A stretch of DNA of 64,000 bases. Origin: Sindora glabra (lineage: Eukaryota > Streptophyta > Magnoliopsida > Fabales > Fabaceae). The stretch's first letter is position 1; every line of letters begins with the position of its first letter. The notes beneath the pieces were generated by a model. It was not told the origin of the DNA. It ran no database searches and saw only the letters and a list, made by a program, of their open reading frames with translations. The DNA is taken from contig CM035233.1 in the NCBI GenBank assembly GCA_020226215.1, positions 24,989,150 through 25,053,149 of the forward strand, in the 5' to 3' direction. Of the stretch, positions 61,001 to 64,000 are shown one piece after another. A program made the translations under genes and the position numbers.

Positions 61001-62181
61001 GTTGGAACAAATCTTGATAAAATTTTAAGTTGATTTGAAGGCCCCTAATAATACTAAATCATGATATATACATAAGTAATTGGAGTTGCAATTGTAAAGA
61101 TATCGAAATGAATTTGATTGCATGGAATGAATGATGATATTAGAATCATGTTGTTGGTTATTTATGTGGTTTATATATTTTTATTAATGTGAATAAAAAA
61201 TTTATGTGTATTACCCTCGAATACAATAATATATGGTTAAAGAAATTGAATACATAAGAATTGGAAATTTGTTGGAAGATTGGTAATGATTTATCTTTGA
61301 ATATATTGTTAAGAATTAATAGAATATGAATAAGTATAAGAGTGGCTAGATTTTATGGCAAAGTTAGTATTGTAACCATACCTAATGAATTTGAAATAAG
61401 TAATTAATGCTACAACTGGCATTTTATCATTACTCTATACATGAACTATTAAGGGGAGAGACTTACATCCTTCGCAGACAAGGAGAAGAGTGATAAGGGT
61501 TGGAGATTTAACATCTAGGGTGGCGGGGAATAAAGTTAGACCGAAGATATAAGGAGGAACCTATATATTAATTATTGCCATTTGTTAAAATTTTTTTTGT
61601 AACTATCATACAGAAAGATTATATTAGATATGGTAGAGTTAAATTAAATTAATAGTTATTTCACATTTAGATTTTTACACTATCTGCTGTTATGTTTTGA
61701 TTTATAAAGATGAGAACTCCCTAGAAAAGGTAGGGTATAGTCACTCACTGAGTATGTCAATACTCACATACTTTGTTGTTAATCTTTTATTTATAGATTT
61801 TGAGGATGGTTCACCCTAGCTCAACTAATATCTACATCAAAAGCCTCCATATGCCTCCACATTCCTTATCTAAAGAATTTGGCAACAAGATGGTTCAAAT
61901 TAAATCTATCTGTTCCACTTTAATATCTATACATTAACTTTGTATCTTTGTAAAATTTTAAAACTTTAGCATAACCTTTTCATATATGTAAATTATATTT
62001 TGATTTTCAAAGTACATGTGCAGTAAATTTTATTTCCCATAAATATTTATTATTATTAGTAATAAATTTAAGAAGTAAGAGTCAAAAGTATTTTAAAGGC
62101 TTGTAAAGAATTTTTTCTAGTAGAATTATACTAGTTAGATGTCTTCACGTTCGTCATGATGCCAAAAATTGGGTCATGACA
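58017..62181 (+). mobile_element. Ty3/gypsy-type solo LTR (about 3 kb) carrying a nested insertion
   Basis: Opens TGTAATACCTTAATAG and ends TTGGGTCATGACA; the TGTAAYACC...GGTCRTGACA pair is typical of long plant gypsy LTRs of the Tekay/Del type. The flanks are ATTAA (58012-58016) and ATTGA (62182-62186), a target duplication with one transition. Removing the nested copia LTR (59376-60557) leaves about 2.98 kb. No internal coding region lies on either side, hence solo LTR. Confidence 0.6.
59376..60557 (+). mobile_element. Diverged solo LTR of the window's copia family, nested in the gypsy LTR
   Basis: Opens TGTTAG, a (GT)n run and GGGTCCTAGGAGCCAACC, then follows the 6695-8369 LTR: ATAAGATGATTG, AATTTATAACTTAATATAAT, AAGTCAATACATGRGTACAT, CTTTATAAAAAGGAC (TATA box about 60204) and GGTTGAGAAGTC. 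About 400 bases equal to 7075-7480 are missing. Flanks CTATT (59371-59375) and CTATG (60558-60562) may be a mutated target duplication. Confidence 0.85.
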
Positions 62182-62612
62182 ATTGACAAATATTTTGATG
62201 CCAATCTTCATTTTAATTGAGCCTATTTTATTCTTTTTTCCTTTTGGGGAAGGGAGTGCAGAGATGGAAAGTTATGCTTGCAACAAAACTTTTGATGTTA
62301 TGCTCCAAGATTTCAGAGATTTAGAGATCTTAAGAGGGCCAAACATCAGTGACAATCACATGAAGGCTTATTATTTAGAGAGTCACATGTCCAGATAGGT
62401 AAGTTACCATAACTACATATTACTTCCTAAATTGATTAGAAAAAAAATTTCATTTAGTGACGTAAAATTTAGAAATATTTCTAAATCTTCTCCCATTGAT
62501 GACTGTGATGCTTGGGGACAAGAGATTTTTTAGACTATAAACTATGTAAGACTTTTAAAGCAGGTAGATGTTTTAGATGTTATTAAAGCTTCCGTTAACC
62601 TTCATGTAATAC
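62182..62612 (+). other. Short exon-like segment between two repeats
   Basis: After a pyrimidine-rich stretch and GTGCAG, an ATG at 62264 opens 44 codons (starts MESYACNKTFDVMLQDFRDL) and stops with TAG at 62396-62398, joined to a good donor word ATAGGTAAGT. Further on, near 62485-62530, SPIDDCDAWGQEIF is open. Not recognised; possibly a gene fragment. Confidence 0.3.
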
Positions 62613-64000
62613 TGATGAGAAAAATATTTACTATTTTATTTTTTCATATTTTATGTCTTTTAGGTGTTACATTTACTTAATTTTACTAATTAGGCCTTGT
62701 TTTATAAATTGTGGTTAATTTTACAATATTATGAATTTATTTGGTAAATACTGAATTTTAATACTCTTTCTATTTTTTAGTCATATCTTCGACTTCAAAT
62801 TTCAGATTGAGGAAAACTTTATATTGTTAAAAAGCTAAAAGAGAGATCTACAACTTTTATGTTTTAGTAAAAATTCAATTTTGACTTCTTCAAGCCTTTA
62901 TTTGTCCAAGAAGCTAAAGCTCTGTCTTTGTCCAACTGAATCTGTTTTTATATTTAGGCCATATTTGGAGTTATAGTAGTTCGATTAATATGAAACCAGT
63001 GCCCAAATTTTTCTAAGACATAGGCCTACAACTCTTCTGTTTATGGGTTTTACTAATTACCTTGATTTTGTGGTCTTTTACTTGTTGGATCATGACCCTA
63101 TGAGAATTTACTAATGTAACTGTTGGATTTAATTACTTTGTTAAAAATAAGTCTGGGCTTGTAAAAATTAGGAAGGCCTTATCTTTGTAATCTTAAGAGC
63201 TATAGGGGGTTAGGTCCATTAGGGTTTTAGAATAATTAGGTCAAATAAATAGGGGAGAGATTCATTAGAATTCAGACTTTTACACATAAGTTTAGCAGAC
63301 AGCTCTTTTTCTTCTTCTTCTTCTACTTCTAGCTTGTGTCCTCTAGATATGGAGAGCTGATTTTTAAAGTTAATTCAAGGACTTAAGGCTCTCATCTTAA
63401 GGATTATGAGATCACGATTTGTAATGTTGACCTTTCTTAATTAATTTTCCTCTTTCTCTATTTAGTTATGTTGAATTCTTAAGATTGCATGTGTTGGATG
63501 TTGATTTAATATAATTAATATTCACCCTTGTGATTTCTAATTTCTTTGCTATCTTGATATGAAATTATGGTTGATAAATCATTATTTTATATATAAGGAC
63601 AAGGGTTAAGGGATGAATTTGGAGATCTCTAATTTAATTTCTTAAATCAACTGAATTTTATTCATAAATCAATTTCGATCGAGATTAGAGATTATAATGA
63701 TTGCTTTATTTAGTTAATCTTAATTGATCAAATTTTAGGCGATCATCTAACGTAGAATTCATAAATTATTGCAAGAATTACAAGTAATTCAAGATTGAAG
63801 AATTACTTAAGGAAGTCAATTCTTAATTAATTTATAATTAATCTAATTTAGAACTCTTAATTTACTTAAATCTACTGCTTTTGTATATTGAATACTTTCT
63901 ATTTACTTGCTGTTTTGCTTCTATTTTGTGCATGTTCATTTCATTGTTATCATTTTAATTTCGTGCAACCAACCCCCAATTATGTATTTTGTTATTGCAT
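62613..64000 (+). mobile_element. Family B solo-LTR-like element, plus copy, cut by window end
   Basis: Starts TGATGAGAAAAATATTTACT and is, with moderate divergence, the reverse complement of 56797-55440. Shared words include AAGACATAGGCCTACAACT-like, GTCTGGGCTTGTAAAA-like and CCAACCC near 63967. It runs past the right edge. Confidence 0.7.

Noticed and set aside
1..64000. tRNA, rRNA or other structured RNA genes
   Set aside because: None recognised; tRNA-like words are only retrotransposon primer-binding sites.

Overview
The window is nuclear DNA of a flowering plant, most likely a eudicot. It is very AT-rich, it carries one intron-containing plant gene with canonical GT-AG introns, and most of the rest is plant transposable-element debris (Ty1/copia, Ty3/gypsy, an Athila/Tat-like element, CACTA, hAT, probable Helitron and MITEs). 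I cannot name the species.

Layout. 1-8369: a decayed Ty1/copia element whose 5' LTR is cut by the window edge, followed at 8370-9781 by a truncated LTR of the same family. About 10.0-10.3 kb: remnant of a hAT transposase dimerisation domain. 12.1-13.3 kb: fold-back-like segment with a 176-bp tandem duplication. 15.25-20.65 kb: the only convincing host gene, a four-exon GINT1-type glycosyltransferase (glucosamine inositolphosphorylceramide transferase, GT64). It has two upstream ORFs and one extra base in its last exon. 20.65-33.8 kb: AT-rich intergenic DNA with MITE-like elements, a probable Helitron 3' end and a possible gene remnant near 30.9 kb. 33.85-34.73 kb: large imperfect palindrome. 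34.96-36.84 kb: CACTA relic with a Ulp1-type protease motif. 37.1-43.4 kb: very degenerate Ty3/gypsy element with scrambled domain order.

44012-51908: the youngest and best preserved mobile element, on the minus strand. Its two 1486-bp LTRs are about 98.5% identical, it has a perfect AATGG target duplication, a tRNA-Asp type primer site and a gag-protease frame, but no reverse transcriptase or integrase. Each LTR carries six nested GC-rich palindromes, and two more lie internally. This array is the most unusual structure in the window.

52-64 kb: a diverged short-period repeat array split by a solo-LTR-like insertion (55182-56797), a gypsy solo LTR of about 3 kb (58017-62181) into which a copia solo LTR (59376-60557) has inserted, a small exon-like segment, and an inverted second copy of the 55-kb LTR-like family running off the right edge.

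The genes do not form a pathway. The picture is one single-copy sphingolipid-glycosylation gene embedded in nested transposons of different ages. Decay is dominated by C-to-T and G-to-A changes, as expected for heavily methylated plant repeats. Element boundaries and divergence figures were read by eye and are approximate unless a target duplication is quoted.
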